From NCBI RefSeq assembly GCF_021043395.1, contig NZ_JAJNKE010000017.1, positions 1 to 64,000 of the forward strand: a stretch of DNA of 64,000 nt, read 5' to 3'. This DNA comes from Clostridium guangxiense (lineage in GTDB: Bacteria; Bacillota; Clostridia; Clostridiales; Clostridiaceae). Below are positions 44,210 to 54,500 of the stretch, piece after piece (within the stretch, counting starts at the first letter, position 1; each line of letters begins with the position of its first letter). Below the pieces are notes generated by a model. The model had not been told where the DNA came from, did not search any database, and saw only the letters and a list, made by a program, of their open reading frames with translations. Made by a program: the position numbers and the translations under genes.

Positions 44210-44221
44210 GAGGCTTTGATA

Positions 44222-45412
44222 ATGGATCTTTTAATAAAAAATGCTCAAATTATAGATTTTTCTAAAAATTTTGTGGGTGATATCTATATTAAGAATGGCA
44301 TAATAGAAAAAATAGGAAAGAATCTAAAGGAATACTGTGAAGTTTTAGATTTAAAAGGATATGTGGTTATGCCATCTTTTGTAGATTTACACAGCCATTT
44401 TAGAGATCCAGGTCTTACCTATAAGGAAGATATTGAAAGCGGAAGCAGAGCAGCAGTGAGAGGCGGATATACGGCTGTAAATCTTATGGCAAATACAAAG
44501 CCAGTATGCAGCGACATGAAGGTGGTAAATTATGTTAAAAACAAAGTTAAACAAATAGGTTTAATAGATGTAAGTCAGGCAGTAAGCTTAACTAAAGATA
44601 TGCAGGGAGAAGATGTATCCCATCTTGATTTATTAGAAGATGGAGTTAAGGTGATTTCAGAGGACGGAAAAGGTGTAGCTAGCAGTAAAGTAATGTTTGA
44701 AGCTATGAAGAAGATAAAAGAAAAAGGCTTCGTGTTAATGGATCACGAAGATGATAAAGAAATTTTTGCTACTGATTCAAGGCTTGGAGAAAATCTAGCA
44801 ACATTTAGAGATGTGGAGCTTGCAAAAACTATTAGATGCAATTTGCATGTATGTCATGTGAGTACGAAAGAAGCACTTTCCTGTATTATAAATGCCAAAA
44901 AAGAAGGCTTTAGTAATATAACTTGTGAAGTAACACCGCATCACATAGCTCTTACAAATGAAATTGATTATAGAGTAAATCCACCTTTAAGAGAAAAAGG
45001 TGATGTAAACTTTATAATAAAAGCAATAAAAGAAGGATTTGTAGATGCAATAGGCACAGATCATGCTCCTCATTCAGAAGAGGATAAGAAAAATGGAGCA
45101 CCTGGAATGTCTGGAATAGAAACTTCATTTTCTATATGCTACACGAAACTTGTTAAAGAAAATAATATTGCGCTAAACAAACTTTCAGAGATAATGTCAA
45201 AAAATCCTTCTGATATTCTTGGATTTAATAAGGGTAGAATCGATATAGGTTTTGAAGGAGATTTAGTTGTACTGGATTTAAATAAGAAATACGAAATAGA
45301 TTCAAGCAAATTTGAATCAAAGGGCAAAAACACACCTTTTAATGGAATGGAAGTGTACGGAGAAATTTTAAGAACATTGAAAGGTGGAAGAACCGTCTAT
45401 AGAAAATATTAA
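44222..45412 (+). CDS. pyrC: Dihydroorotase PyrC
   Basis: A 396-residue amidohydrolase. Start at ATG 44222, eight bases after AGGAGG, not TTG 44216. Metal-site motifs: DLHSHFRDPG (HxH), CHVCHVSTKEA-type His region, TPHHIAL and GTDHAPHSEED. It closes N-carbamoyl-aspartate to dihydroorotate. Third gene of the pyr operon, 12 bases after pyrI. Confidence 0.95.
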   Translation: MDLLIKNAQIIDFSKNFVGDIYIKNGIIEKIGKNLKEYCEVLDLKGYVVMPSFVDLHSHFRDPGLTYKEDIESGSRAAVRGGYTAVNLMANTKPVCSDMKVVNYVKNKVKQIGLIDVSQAVSLTKDMQGEDVSHLDLLEDGVKVISEDGKGVASSKVMFEAMKKIKEKGFVLMDHEDDKEIFATDSRLGENLATFRDVELAKTIRCNLHVCHVSTKEALSCIINAKKEGFSNITCEVTPHHIALTNEIDYRVNPPLREKGDVNFIIKAIKEGFVDAIGTDHAPHSEEDKKNGAPGMSGIETSFSICYTKLVKENNIALNKLSEIMSKNPSDILGFNKGRIDIGFEGDLVVLDLNKKYEIDSSKFESKGKNTPFNGMEVYGEILRTLKGGRTVYRKY

Positions 45413-45536
45413 AATAGACTACATTGAAGTTTTAAATTAGCTAAAAGATTTTTGATGGAATTTGTTAGAATAAACCTGGAACTTATAATTTTCAAGTTTC
45501 ACGTTGTTTATCTATAATAAGTGTGAGGTGTATATT

Positions 45537-46400
45537 TTGATTATTGATAAACTTTATAATAGTGTTAAGGAAAAAGGACATGTGTGTCTTGGGTTGGATA
45601 CAGATTTAAGCTATATACCAGAAAAATTTTTCGATAAGTATGAAAATATAGAAGATGCATTATTTAATTTTAATAAAAAAATAATAGATGAGACCATAGA
45701 TGTTGTTTCTTGCTATAAAGTTCAAATTGCATATTACGAGGCATATGGTATTGCAGGACTTAAAGCGTATAAAAATACTTTGAGATATCTTAAAAATGAA
45801 AATGCCATTTCTATTGCAGACATAAAAAGAGGGGATATAGCCAAAACTGCTGAAATGTATGCAAAAGCTCATTTTACAGGAGATTTTGAAAGCGACATTG
45901 TAACTTTAAATCCATACATGGGAATGGATAGTATTGAGCCATATATACCTTATATTAGAGATAATGAAAAAGGTGCCTTTGTGCTTTTGAGAACATCAAA
46001 TAAGGGAGCAGAGGATATTGAATATATAGAAACTTCAAACGGAAAGAGAGTGTACGATGAGGTTGGAGAAAAAATATATTCTATGGGAGAGAAGCTTAAA
46101 GGAAAATGCGGATATTCTTCTATTGGAGCGGTAGTTGGATGTACTCATGTAGATGAAGGAATAAAGATAAGAAATAATTTTAAAAATATGTTTTTCTTAA
46201 TTCCAGGATATGGTGCACAAGGTGGCACTGCAAAAGATGTAAGTTTGTATTTAACAGAAGGTAATGGTGGAGTTATAAATTCTTCAAGAGGAATACTTTT
46301 AGCATATAGAAAAAAAGATGGTGGAGAAGAAAAGTTTGAGGCATGTGCAAGAGAAGAAGCAATAAATATGAGAAATAAAATACGAGAGGCCATAAAATAA
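45537..46400 (+). CDS. pyrF: Orotidine-5'-phosphate decarboxylase PyrF (long type)
   Basis: A 287-residue class of OMP decarboxylase, longer than the Bacillus type (about 240). Catalytic motif SIADIKRGDIAKTAEMYA is present. Start taken as TTG 45537, six bases after GTGAGGTG; an upstream ATG at 45504 in the same frame has no ribosome site and adds an unconserved-looking Tyr/Cys-rich stretch. It makes UMP from OMP. It follows pyrC by about 125 bases without a clear terminator. Confidence 0.93.
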   Translation: MIIDKLYNSVKEKGHVCLGLDTDLSYIPEKFFDKYENIEDALFNFNKKIIDETIDVVSCYKVQIAYYEAYGIAGLKAYKNTLRYLKNENAISIADIKRGDIAKTAEMYAKAHFTGDFESDIVTLNPYMGMDSIEPYIPYIRDNEKGAFVLLRTSNKGAEDIEYIETSNGKRVYDEVGEKIYSMGEKLKGKCGYSSIGAVVGCTHVDEGIKIRNNFKNMFFLIPGYGAQGGTAKDVSLYLTEGNGGVINSSRGILLAYRKKDGGEEKFEACAREEAINMRNKIREAIK

Positions 46401-46474
46401 AAGATTGCAAATTAGATTTTAGGGTTTTTAGGTTATTTCACTATATTATATAAGGAAAAGTTGAGGGAAAAGCC

Positions 46475-47215
46475 ATGAAAGAAAAATATACTGTAGAAAA
46501 GGTATATGAAAATATAAAAATAGAAGACGGAATATATAAATTAACAATAAAAGGAAAGTTTAATGTAAAACCAGGTCAGTTTTATCTTCTAAGGGCATGG
46601 GATGTGGAGCCTGTACTTTCAAGACCTATAAGTGTGCATTTTGCCAGCGATGAAGAAATATCATTTTTATATGCAGTAGTTGGAAAAGGAACAAAAATAT
46701 TATCACAATTAAAAACTAATGATGAAATAAAGATAACAGGTCCTTTAGGAAATGGATTTGATGTAGATAAGGTAAGTGGAAAAGTAGCTATAGTCTGCGG
46801 TGGAATAGGAATAGCTCCTATGGTTTACTTAGCAAGTCAATTAAAAAAATGTGATGTAGATTTTTATGCAGGCTTTAAAACGATGAGTAAAACTGTGGAT
46901 AATGTGGAAAAATATGTTAATAACTTAAAGTTATCCACAGAAGATGGAAGTATTGGACATAAAGGGTATGTTACTGACTTATTAAATCCGGAAAATTATG
47001 ATATGGTTTTGTGCTGTGGACCTGAAGTTATGATGTATAAAGTTATAAAAATGTGTCAAGCATCAAAAACTCCTGTATATGTATCTATGGAGAAAAAAAT
47101 GGCATGTGGTATAGGAGCTTGTTTGGTATGTACATGTAAAACAAAGAGCGGTAGGAAGAGAACTTGTAAAGAAGGACCAGTATTTTTAGGAAGCGAGTTG
47201 ATTTTAAATGACTAA
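46475..47215 (+). CDS. pyrK: Dihydroorotate dehydrogenase electron-transfer subunit PyrK
   Basis: A 246-residue FAD and 2Fe-2S protein of the ferredoxin-NADP reductase superfamily. FAD site SRPISVHF and NAD site [13 protein letters not shown] are seen; the 2Fe-2S cysteines lie in [12 protein letters not shown] plus a later C in RTCKEG. With PyrD it forms the class 1B enzyme that passes electrons from dihydroorotate to NAD. Its end overlaps pyrD by 8 bases. Confidence 0.95.
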   Translation: MKEKYTVEKVYENIKIEDGIYKLTIKGKFNVKPGQFYLLRAWDVEPVLSRPISVHFASDEEISFLYAVVGKGTKILSQLKTNDEIKITGPLGNGFDVDKVSGKVAIVCGGIGIAPMVYLASQLKKCDVDFYAGFKTMSKTVDNVEKYVNNLKLSTEDGSIGHKGYVTDLLNPENYDMVLCCGPEVMMYKVIKMCQASKTPVYVSMEKKMACGIGACLVCTCKTKSGRKRTCKEGPVFLGSELILND

Positions 47216-48104
47216 TGTAAACATATGTGGAGTTAAATTTAAAAATCCTGTTATTTCTGCTTCTGGAACCTTTGGCTTTGGGGAAGAGTATTCAAACTAC
47301 TACGATGTATCAAAGCTTGGAGGAATATGTTCTAAGGGACTTACAATAAACCCCAAGGAAGGAAATAATGGAGATAGAATATTTGAAACAGCTAGTGGAA
47401 TAATGAACAGCGTTGGACTTCAAAATCCTGGTGTAAGGCATTTTATAGAAAATGAACTTCCTAAAATGAAGGAATTTGATACAGTTTGTATTGCTAATTT
47501 AGGCGGCGGCTGTGAAGAAGATTATATTAAAGGAATAAAGCTTTTAAATGAAACCTCATGTGATATTATTGAGCTTAATATATCCTGCCCAAATGTTAAA
47601 CATGGCGGTATGGCGTTTGGTATAAAGTCTGATGTAGCTTATAACGTTGTAGCTGAAGTTAAAAAAGTTTGTACTAAACCTTTAATGGTTAAATTATCGC
47701 CTAATGCAGAAGATATTGTAGATATGGCTGTTAAATGTGAAGAAGCTGGTGCTGATGCAATATCTCTTGTCAATACTTTTAAGGGTATGGCAATAGATAT
47801 AAAAAGAAGAAAACTTGTATTTAATAATGTTACAGCAGGACTCTCTGGTGCCTGCATTAAGCCAATAGCTCTTAGAATGGTCTATGAAGTTTCTAAGGAA
47901 GTTAAAGTGCCTGTTGTAGGTATGGGTGGAATATACAGCGCAGAGGATGCTGTTGAGTTTATAATGGCTGGGGCTCATGCGGTTCAGGTTGGAACAGCTA
48001 ATTTTATAAAGCCTGATATTTGCCTTGATATAATAGCTGGAATAGAAGAATTTATGAAAAAAGAAGGAATAAAAGACTTAAAAGAAATCAGAGGAATAAT
48101 ATAG
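47208..48104 (+). CDS. pyrD: Dihydroorotate dehydrogenase catalytic subunit PyrD (class 1B)
   Basis: A 298-residue FMN TIM-barrel enzyme. Active-site cysteine in [13 protein letters not shown], and FMN-binding [17 protein letters not shown] near the C-terminus. Class 1B is shown by the Cys base and the linked pyrK. It oxidises dihydroorotate to orotate. Last pyrimidine gene of this block; pyrE is not in the window. A MITE-like repeat follows directly. Confidence 0.96.
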   Translation: MTNVNICGVKFKNPVISASGTFGFGEEYSNYYDVSKLGGICSKGLTINPKEGNNGDRIFETASGIMNSVGLQNPGVRHFIENELPKMKEFDTVCIANLGGGCEEDYIKGIKLLNETSCDIIELNISCPNVKHGGMAFGIKSDVAYNVVAEVKKVCTKPLMVKLSPNAEDIVDMAVKCEEAGADAISLVNTFKGMAIDIKRRKLVFNNVTAGLSGACIKPIALRMVYEVSKEVKVPVVGMGGIYSAEDAVEFIMAGAHAVQVGTANFIKPDICLDIIAGIEEFMKKEGIKDLKEIRGII

Positions 48105-48149
48105 ATAGAACCTTGAATGCTTAAAATTATAAATGACAAGTATGTACTG

Positions 48150-48390
48150 ATAAACTGGAAGTTGACTCAGTTCACAATTCACAATGCACAGTTCACAATG
48201 AATGATGATTTTTCTCAGCTATGCTTCGAAAAATCTAGAAACTTAATGCACGCAAAGCGCTTAAAATATAGTGCTCAGCGTAGCTGACACTATTAAGTTC
48301 TAAGATTTACCTGAGAGAAACGAAAGGTAAATCCACCTTCACTGTACTCTGTACTTTGTACTCTGTGCTCTGAATCAACTTCCAGTTTAT
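48150..48390. mobile_element. MITE-like inverted-repeat element (241 bp)
   Basis: Ends are 21-base inverted repeats with one mismatch (48150-48170 and 48370-48390; the outer 16 bases, ATAAACTGGAAGTTGA, are perfect). Inside are short near-tandem 7-mers (TTCACAA-like on the left, GTACTCT-like on the right), a nested inverted repeat TCAGC/GCTGA, and a block shared with the hairpin at 41780-41852. No open frame. It looks like a non-autonomous transposon or dispersed intergenic repeat. A target-site duplication was not obvious. Confidence 0.7.
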
Positions 48391-48473
48391 ATGGATAAAA
48401 TTGAAATTTAGAATTTTTAAGCTTTTTTATTTTTTGCCACATAGTAGTATAATCATATTAGAGGTGATTTACT

Positions 48474-49178
48474 ATGGTTAAAGCTTTATTAAGTATAGAT
48501 TGGGATTATTTTATACCTATAAAGAGAGAATGGTGCGGCTCGTATTTTGAAAGCAAAAAAAATGTACAAGCATTGTGGTATAAAAGATATTTTAATTGTA
48601 AAGCAAAGGGAGAAGATATAGTAGATAAAGTTAAAGTTGGTATTGATTTAAATGAATTTTGGAAAAGAGCAAAAGAGGTATTTAACTTTGACAAAAATAT
48701 TAAAATTTTTATAACAGATTCTCATAAGTGGTCTTATAATATTGCTAAGGATAATAAATGTAATACTGTTTTTAACATAGATGCGCACTCTGATCTTGGA
48801 TATGAGGGGATTGATTCACTTTTATTTGAAGTCAATTGTTCAAATTGGCTTGGCAAATTATTTGGTGATAACATCATAGATAAAGGGCATATAATATATA
48901 GTCCATATACTTATGAAAATAAGAATGAATTTAAAGAACTTAACAATAAATTTGCAATTAACTATTGTAATATTAAAAAATTAAGCAGTAAAATAGATAT
49001 TAATGCAATTCATATATGTAGGTCTGGTATGTGGACTCCGCCATGGCTTGATAATAAATTCTATGAATTTTGTTACGGAGTAATAGGAAACCATATAATT
49101 AAGTATTGTTCTAAGAGGAATTGGAACATAAAAAATATGACATTGTCAGAAAAACTAGATTATTTATATTGTTCTTAG
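48474..49178 (+). CDS. UPF0489-like/arginase-fold protein
   Basis: A 234-residue protein with acidic and His motifs typical of the UPF0489/ureohydrolase-like fold: SIDWDYF (D9, D11) at the start, and FNIDAHSDLGYEG (D103, H105, D107) in the middle, then VNCSNWL. These could bind two metal ions, but the set is incomplete compared with true arginases, so substrate and activity are unknown. ATG behind AGAGGTGAT. It is a single gene between the pyr operon and signal peptidase. Confidence 0.65.
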   Translation: MVKALLSIDWDYFIPIKREWCGSYFESKKNVQALWYKRYFNCKAKGEDIVDKVKVGIDLNEFWKRAKEVFNFDKNIKIFITDSHKWSYNIAKDNKCNTVFNIDAHSDLGYEGIDSLLFEVNCSNWLGKLFGDNIIDKGHIIYSPYTYENKNEFKELNNKFAINYCNIKKLSSKIDINAIHICRSGMWTPPWLDNKFYEFCYGVIGNHIIKYCSKRNWNIKNMTLSEKLDYLYCS

Positions 49179-49338
49179 CTATTAAAAAGTCGTATAATAA
49201 TCAAGTAAATATATTTGATTATATATATACCACTTCAATTAATAAAATTTATGTGCACCAAAATCTCAGAACACAGCATTTTTAGTACAAATAAATTTTA
49301 AGTTTTAAATGGTGTATATTAGTAAAGGGTGAATTTTA

Positions 49339-49893
49339 TTGGAAAAAAATCAGAAAAAAAGTAAAGGTAGAGCAGCAGAAATAAGAGATTACGCAATATC
49401 TATAGGAATTGCAATTGCAATAGCATTTTTGTTTAGAAGTTATGTATTTGCTAGAGCAAATGTAGATGGACCTTCTATGATGTCTACTCTTAAAGATAAA
49501 GATGTAATATTCGTTGAAAAACTATCTCTGTATTCTAAAAGTATAAAAAGGGGTGAAATAGTAACTTTTGATTCAGGGAATCCTACTCATGATACTTATG
49601 TAAAGAGAGTAATAGGGATTGCTGGAGATAATCTAGAAATAAAAGATGGTAATGTTTATAGAAATGGAGAAAAGCTTAAGGAATCTTATTTGAATCCCGG
49701 CATGAAAACTTTAGGAGGAAGCTTTCTTGGTGTAAATAAAAAATATAAAGTTCCAGAAGGATACATATTTGTCATGGGAGACAATAGGACGGTAAGCTTG
49801 GATAGCAGATATTTAGGTCCAATTTCACTTAAGGCACTGAATGGTCATGTTATTTTAAGAGCATATCCTTTTAATACTATGAAGATATTCTAA
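49339..49893 (+). CDS. lepB: Type I signal peptidase
   Basis: A 184-residue protein with one N-terminal membrane helix (about residues 17-33). The catalytic serine is S46 in VDGPSMMST, the catalytic lysine K89 in YVKRVIG, and the conserved GDNR-type box is MGDNRTVSLDSRYLG. It removes signal peptides outside the cell membrane. TTG start behind AAAGGGTG. The gene is monocistronic, between the UPF0489-like gene and the carAB leader. Confidence 0.94.
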   Translation: MEKNQKKSKGRAAEIRDYAISIGIAIAIAFLFRSYVFARANVDGPSMMSTLKDKDVIFVEKLSLYSKSIKRGEIVTFDSGNPTHDTYVKRVIGIAGDNLEIKDGNVYRNGEKLKESYLNPGMKTLGGSFLGVNKKYKVPEGYIFVMGDNRTVSLDSRYLGPISLKALNGHVILRAYPFNTMKIF

Positions 49894-49913
49894 TAATAAA
49901 ATTTTAAATATTA

Positions 49914-49942
49914 TTGACATAAGTATTAAATAATGATATCAT
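49914..49942 (+). promoter_or_regulatory. Promoter of the carAB PyrR leader
   Basis: TTGACA (49914-49919), 17-base spacer, TATCAT (49937-49942), just upstream of the PyrR-type leader. Confidence 0.75.
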
Positions 49943-49969
49943 ATATAAAAGTAAGAAAAAATTTAATAC

Positions 49970-50080
49970 CTTTAATGATTGGTCCAGAGAGGCTAAGAAG
50001 GATTTGAAATTAGTTTAAAATTTTGCTTAAAGTGTATACTTTTGTACGTTAAGCCTTCTTTCTGGAGAAGGCTTTTTATT
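49970..50080 (+). promoter_or_regulatory. PyrR-type attenuator leader of carAB
   Basis: Contains GGTCCAGAGAGGCTAAGAAG (from 49981), a close match to the PyrR binding loop, and a terminator AAGCCTTCT/AGAAGGCTT (50051-50059 with 50066-50074) followed by TTTT. CTAAGAAGG after the loop can pair with CCTTCTT of the terminator to make the antiterminator. carAB should thus respond to UMP together with pyrB. Confidence 0.85.
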
Positions 50081-50153
50081 ATACATTTTTATTGCAGAGA
50101 TAGGAAATAATGGGTTACGTTCCAATATATTTTTGTGGAATGTTTAGTTGTTC

Positions 50154-50187
50154 AAACCTTCTTAGTTATATTAAGAAGGTTTTTATT
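50154..50187 (+). terminator. Second terminator in the carA leader
   Basis: A perfect 11-bp stem (50154-50164 with 50172-50182) followed by TTTATTTTA, about 75 bases after the attenuator. It would stop most read-through from the leader promoter. Confidence 0.75.
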
Positions 50188-50267
50188 TTATACATTGTTG
50201 CATAAATATGAGTAGAGAAATTAATAAGCAGTAATGCGTAACATGGCTTAAATATTGCAAAAAAGCA

Positions 50268-50296
50268 TTGACAGTAATTTAAAATGTGAGATAATA
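50268..50296 (+). promoter_or_regulatory. Internal promoter directly before carA
   Basis: TTGACA (50268-50273), 17-base spacer, ATAATA (50291-50296; GATAAT one base earlier is an alternative). It lies after both terminators and 80 bases before the carA ATG. Confidence 0.6.
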
Positions 50297-50376
50297 TATG
50301 TATAAATATAAGAATAAACGTATATTTTATTAAAGAAATTAATTGTAAGTTTAAATATAAAGAAGAGGTGTATTCA

Positions 50377-51504
50377 ATGAAAGGTATATTATACTTAGAA
50401 GATGGAACTGCTTTCGAGGGAAATGGATTTGGAATGGTTGGAACAGAAATTGGAGAACTAGTTTTTAATACTTCTATGACAGGATATCAAGAGATATTAA
50501 CAGACCCATCCTATGCAGGACAAATAGTAAATATGACTTATCCGCTTATAGGCAACTATGGAGTAAGCAGCTTTGAAAATCAATCCGAGAAAGTTTATGC
50601 AAAAGGATTTGTAGCAAAGACAATATGCAAGACGCCATCAAATTATAAGAGTGAGAAAAGTATAGATGAAATGTTAAAGGATATGGAGGTAGTTGGAGTT
50701 TATGGAGTAGATACAAGAAGTATTACTAAAAAAATTAGAAATACTGGAGTTATGAAATGCGTGATTTCTAATGAAATTTTTGACTTAAACGAACTTAAGA
50801 AAATCATGGCTTCAACTGAAATTGTAGATAAGTATGTTTCAGAAGTAAGTACTAAAGAAATTTTGCATATAAGTGGCAATGGATATAAAATTGCCGTTAT
50901 GGACTTTGGTATAAAAAGTGATATAATAGAAAATCTTAAGGCAAAAGATTTCGATATAACAGTATTTCCATATGATGCTAGTCCAGAAGAAATTTTAAGT
51001 ATTAATCCAGATGGATTGTTTTTAAGCAATGGACCTGGAGATCCTAAATCAATTCCAGAGACAGTTAAAAATGTAAAGAAACTTATAAAACATTTACCTA
51101 CCTTTGGGATATGCCTTGGACATCAAATAATTGCACTTGCAGTTGGTGGAGATACTTATAAACTTAAATTTGGTCATAGAGGTGGAAATCATGGTATCTA
51201 TGATATTGAAAGAGATAAGGCGTATATAACAGCACAAAATCATGGATACGCAGTAGAGGAAAAAAGTGTTATGGAAAAAGGCATGATAATTACGCATAGA
51301 AATTTAAATGACGGTACGGTAGAAGGAATGAAACACAGTAAACTTCCAATTTTCTCAGTTCAATTTCATCCTGAAGGTGCTCCAGGACCTACTGATACGA
51401 CATATCTTTTCGATAAGTTTAAGAAAAATATAAAAAATAGTAAGATAAATGAAGTGAAATGTAAGCTTCAAATAGACTCATGTTTGGAAAAAGTGGCATA
51501 TTAA
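50377..51504 (+). CDS. carA: Carbamoyl-phosphate synthase small subunit CarA
   Basis: A 375-residue protein. Start at ATG 50377, six bases after AGAAGAGGTG, rather than the GTG at 50368, which lies in that site. The C-terminal class I glutaminase has the nucleophile in FGICLGHQ and the His-Glu pair in VQFHPEGAPGP. It releases ammonia from glutamine for CarB. carB follows 54 bases downstream. Confidence 0.96.
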   Translation: MKGILYLEDGTAFEGNGFGMVGTEIGELVFNTSMTGYQEILTDPSYAGQIVNMTYPLIGNYGVSSFENQSEKVYAKGFVAKTICKTPSNYKSEKSIDEMLKDMEVVGVYGVDTRSITKKIRNTGVMKCVISNEIFDLNELKKIMASTEIVDKYVSEVSTKEILHISGNGYKIAVMDFGIKSDIIENLKAKDFDITVFPYDASPEEILSINPDGLFLSNGPGDPKSIPETVKNVKKLIKHLPTFGICLGHQIIALAVGGDTYKLKFGHRGGNHGIYDIERDKAYITAQNHGYAVEEKSVMEKGMIITHRNLNDGTVEGMKHSKLPIFSVQFHPEGAPGPTDTTYLFDKFKKNIKNSKINEVKCKLQIDSCLEKVAY

Positions 51505-51558
51505 TTAAGAAGTTTATATAAAACATTCAAATTTTTAAGCATTAAGAGGAGGATAACT

Positions 51559-54500
51559 ATGCCTTTAGATAAGACAATAAAAAAAGTACTAATAATAGGT
51601 TCAGGACCTATAATAATAGGTCAGGCAGCAGAATTCGATTACTCGGGAACACAGGCTTGTAAGGCTGTAAGAGAAGAGGGAATAGAGACAATTCTTGTAA
51701 ACAGCAATCCTGCAACTATAATGACCGATTCACATATTGCAGATAAAGTTTATATTGAGCCTCTTACTGTAGAATCAGTAGGCGAGATAATAAAAAATGA
51801 AAAGCCTGATGGCATATTAGCTGGATTTGGAGGTCAGACTGCTTTAAATCTTGCTATGCAGTTAAAAGACGATGGAGTACTTGAAAAATATAATGTAAAA
51901 CTTCTCGGAATAAATAGTGAGGCTATAAAAAAGGCAGAAGATAGAGAAGAATTTAAGGAACTCATGGAAAGAATAGATGAACCAGTTCCTAAAAGTATTA
52001 TAGCAACACATGTAGATGAATGTGTTGATTTCGTAAATAAATATGGTCTTCCAGTTATAATAAGACCAGCATATACATTAGGTGGAACAGGCGGCGGAAT
52101 AGCAACAACCATGGAAGAACTTCATGAAATATGTGCAAGAGGAATAATGCTTAGTCCTATTGGTCAGATACTCTTAGAGCAAAGTGTTGCGGGATGGAAA
52201 GAACTTGAGTATGAGGTTATGAGAGATAAAAAAGATAACTGTATTATAGTATGTAATATGGAAAACTTGGACCCAGTTGGAGTGCATACTGGAGATAGCA
52301 TAGTTACAGCACCATCGCAGACGCTTAGAGATAAAGAATATCACATGCTTAGAAATTCAGCACTTAAAATAATAAGAAATCTTCAAATAGAAGGTGGATG
52401 TAATATACAGTTTGCCCTTGATCCAAAGAGCAGCAGATATATAGTAATAGAGGTTAATCCAAGAGTTAGTCGTTCAAGTGCGCTTGCTTCAAAGGCAGCA
52501 GGCTATCCTATAGCAAAAATTGCAGCAAAAATTGCCATAGGATATAGTTTAGATGAACTTAAAAATTATGTAACTAAAAACTCAAGTGCATGTTTTGAAC
52601 CAGCACTAGACTATGTTGTTGTAAAAATACCTAAGTGGCCTTTTGAGAAGTTTAATACAGCAGAAAGAAAGCTTGGAACTCAGATGAAAGCTACTGGAGA
52701 GGTAATGGCAATAGACAGAACTTTTGAAAATGCACTTTTAAAAGCTGTAACCTCAATTGAAGGTAAAATGACAGGTCTTAGACTTGAAAAGTTCAGATAT
52801 ACTACAGTTAGAGAACTTATTGAAAAAATAAAAAAGCAGGATGATGAGAGAATATTTGCTATAGCTGAGGCTTTTAGAAGAGGTGTTGAAATAAGCAAGA
52901 TACACGATGTGACTCAAATAGATAACTGGTATTTAAATGGAATTAACAATATAGTTAACATGGAAAAAGAACTTGAAGATGAAGAAAATAAAAATAAATC
53001 TGAAGCTATAATAAAGGCTAAAAAGATGGGATTTACGGTTAAAGAAATAGCAAGACTTACTGAACTCTCTGAAGGGGAGATTTATGCCATAGTTAAAGTT
53101 GTAAAACCAGTATATAAAATGGTTGATACCTGTAGTGGTGAATTTGAAGCTAAAACTCCTTATTACTACTCATGCTATGAGAATGAAGATGAAGATGAAG
53201 TTACAAATGATAAAAAGATAATAGTTATTGGATCAGGTCCTATAAGAATAGGACAGGGAATAGAGTTTGACTACTGCTGCGTTCATGGAGTATGGGCAAT
53301 AAAGGAAGCTGGCTATAAATCAATAACTATAAACAACAATCCTGAAACTGTAAGTACGGATTTTGATACTGCTGATAAGCTTTATTTTGAATCACTTTAT
53401 ATAGATAACGTAATGGATATAGTAGAGAAGGAGAAACCAGAAGGTGTTATAGTTCAGCTTGGTGGTCAAACAGCTATAAATCTTTCGGGAAAGCTTGCTG
53501 AAAGAGGCGTTAAAATACTTGGAACCTCCTTTGAATCTATAGATCTCGCAGAGGATAGAGAAAAATTCAGTGAGCTTTTAAAGAAGCTTGATATACCTCA
53601 AGCAGAAGGAACTGCTGTAACAAGCATGGAAGAAGCTTATGATGCAATTGAAAAGTTAGGATATCCCGTTATAGTAAGACCATCTTATGTAATAGGGGGA
53701 CGTGCAATGCAAGTTGTATATGATCTTGCAGGTCTTCAAAAATATATGAGAGAGGCAGTTACGCTTTCAACTGAACATCCTGTACTTATTGACAGATATA
53801 TAAAGGGTACAGAAATAGAAGTAGATACAATATCAGATGGTGAAAATATTCTTATGCCAGGAATTATGGAACACATAGAAAGAACAGGAGTGCATTCAGG
53901 TGATAGTATAACTATGTATCCTTACCATACCCTTCCAGAGAAAGTGGTTGATACACTTGTAAAATATACTAAAAAGCTTGCAAAAGCACTTGATGTTAAG
54001 GGACTTATGAATATACAGTATGTGTACGATGGAGACAGTGTGTATGTAATAGAAGTAAATCCTAGAGCCTCTAGAACAGTGCCAATATTAAGTAAGGTTA
54101 CTGGAGTACCAATGGTTAAGTTAGCCATTGAAATTGCTACAGGTAAAAAACTTAAAGATTTAGGCTACGGAGTTGATTTAAAAAGAGATAATAAACTTTA
54201 TGCGATTAAAGTACCTGTATTTTCAAATGAAAAGCTTGCAAATGTAGATACATACCTTGGACCTGAAATGCGTTCAACGGGTGAAGTTATGGGTGTGGAT
54301 AAAGATTTCGATATAGCAATATATAAAGGTTTTAGAGCAGCAGGATATAGTATACCTACTAAGGGGAATTTATATGTATCAGTTAAAGATGTAGATAAGA
54401 AAGAAAGCGTAGCACTAGTTAAAGAGTATAGTGAAATTGGATATAAAATTTTTGCTTCAGGTGGAACAGGAAAATATTTAATTAAAAACGGAATAGATTG

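Noticed and set aside
45504-45536. Upstream ATG start for pyrF
   Set aside because: It has no ribosome site; the TTG at 45537 has GTGAGGTG at the right distance and fits the usual start of the protein family.
49200-49240. Hairpin after the UPF0489-like gene as a terminator
   Set aside because: ATAATCAA/TTTGATTAT can pair but no T-run follows, and AT-rich chance pairing is likely.
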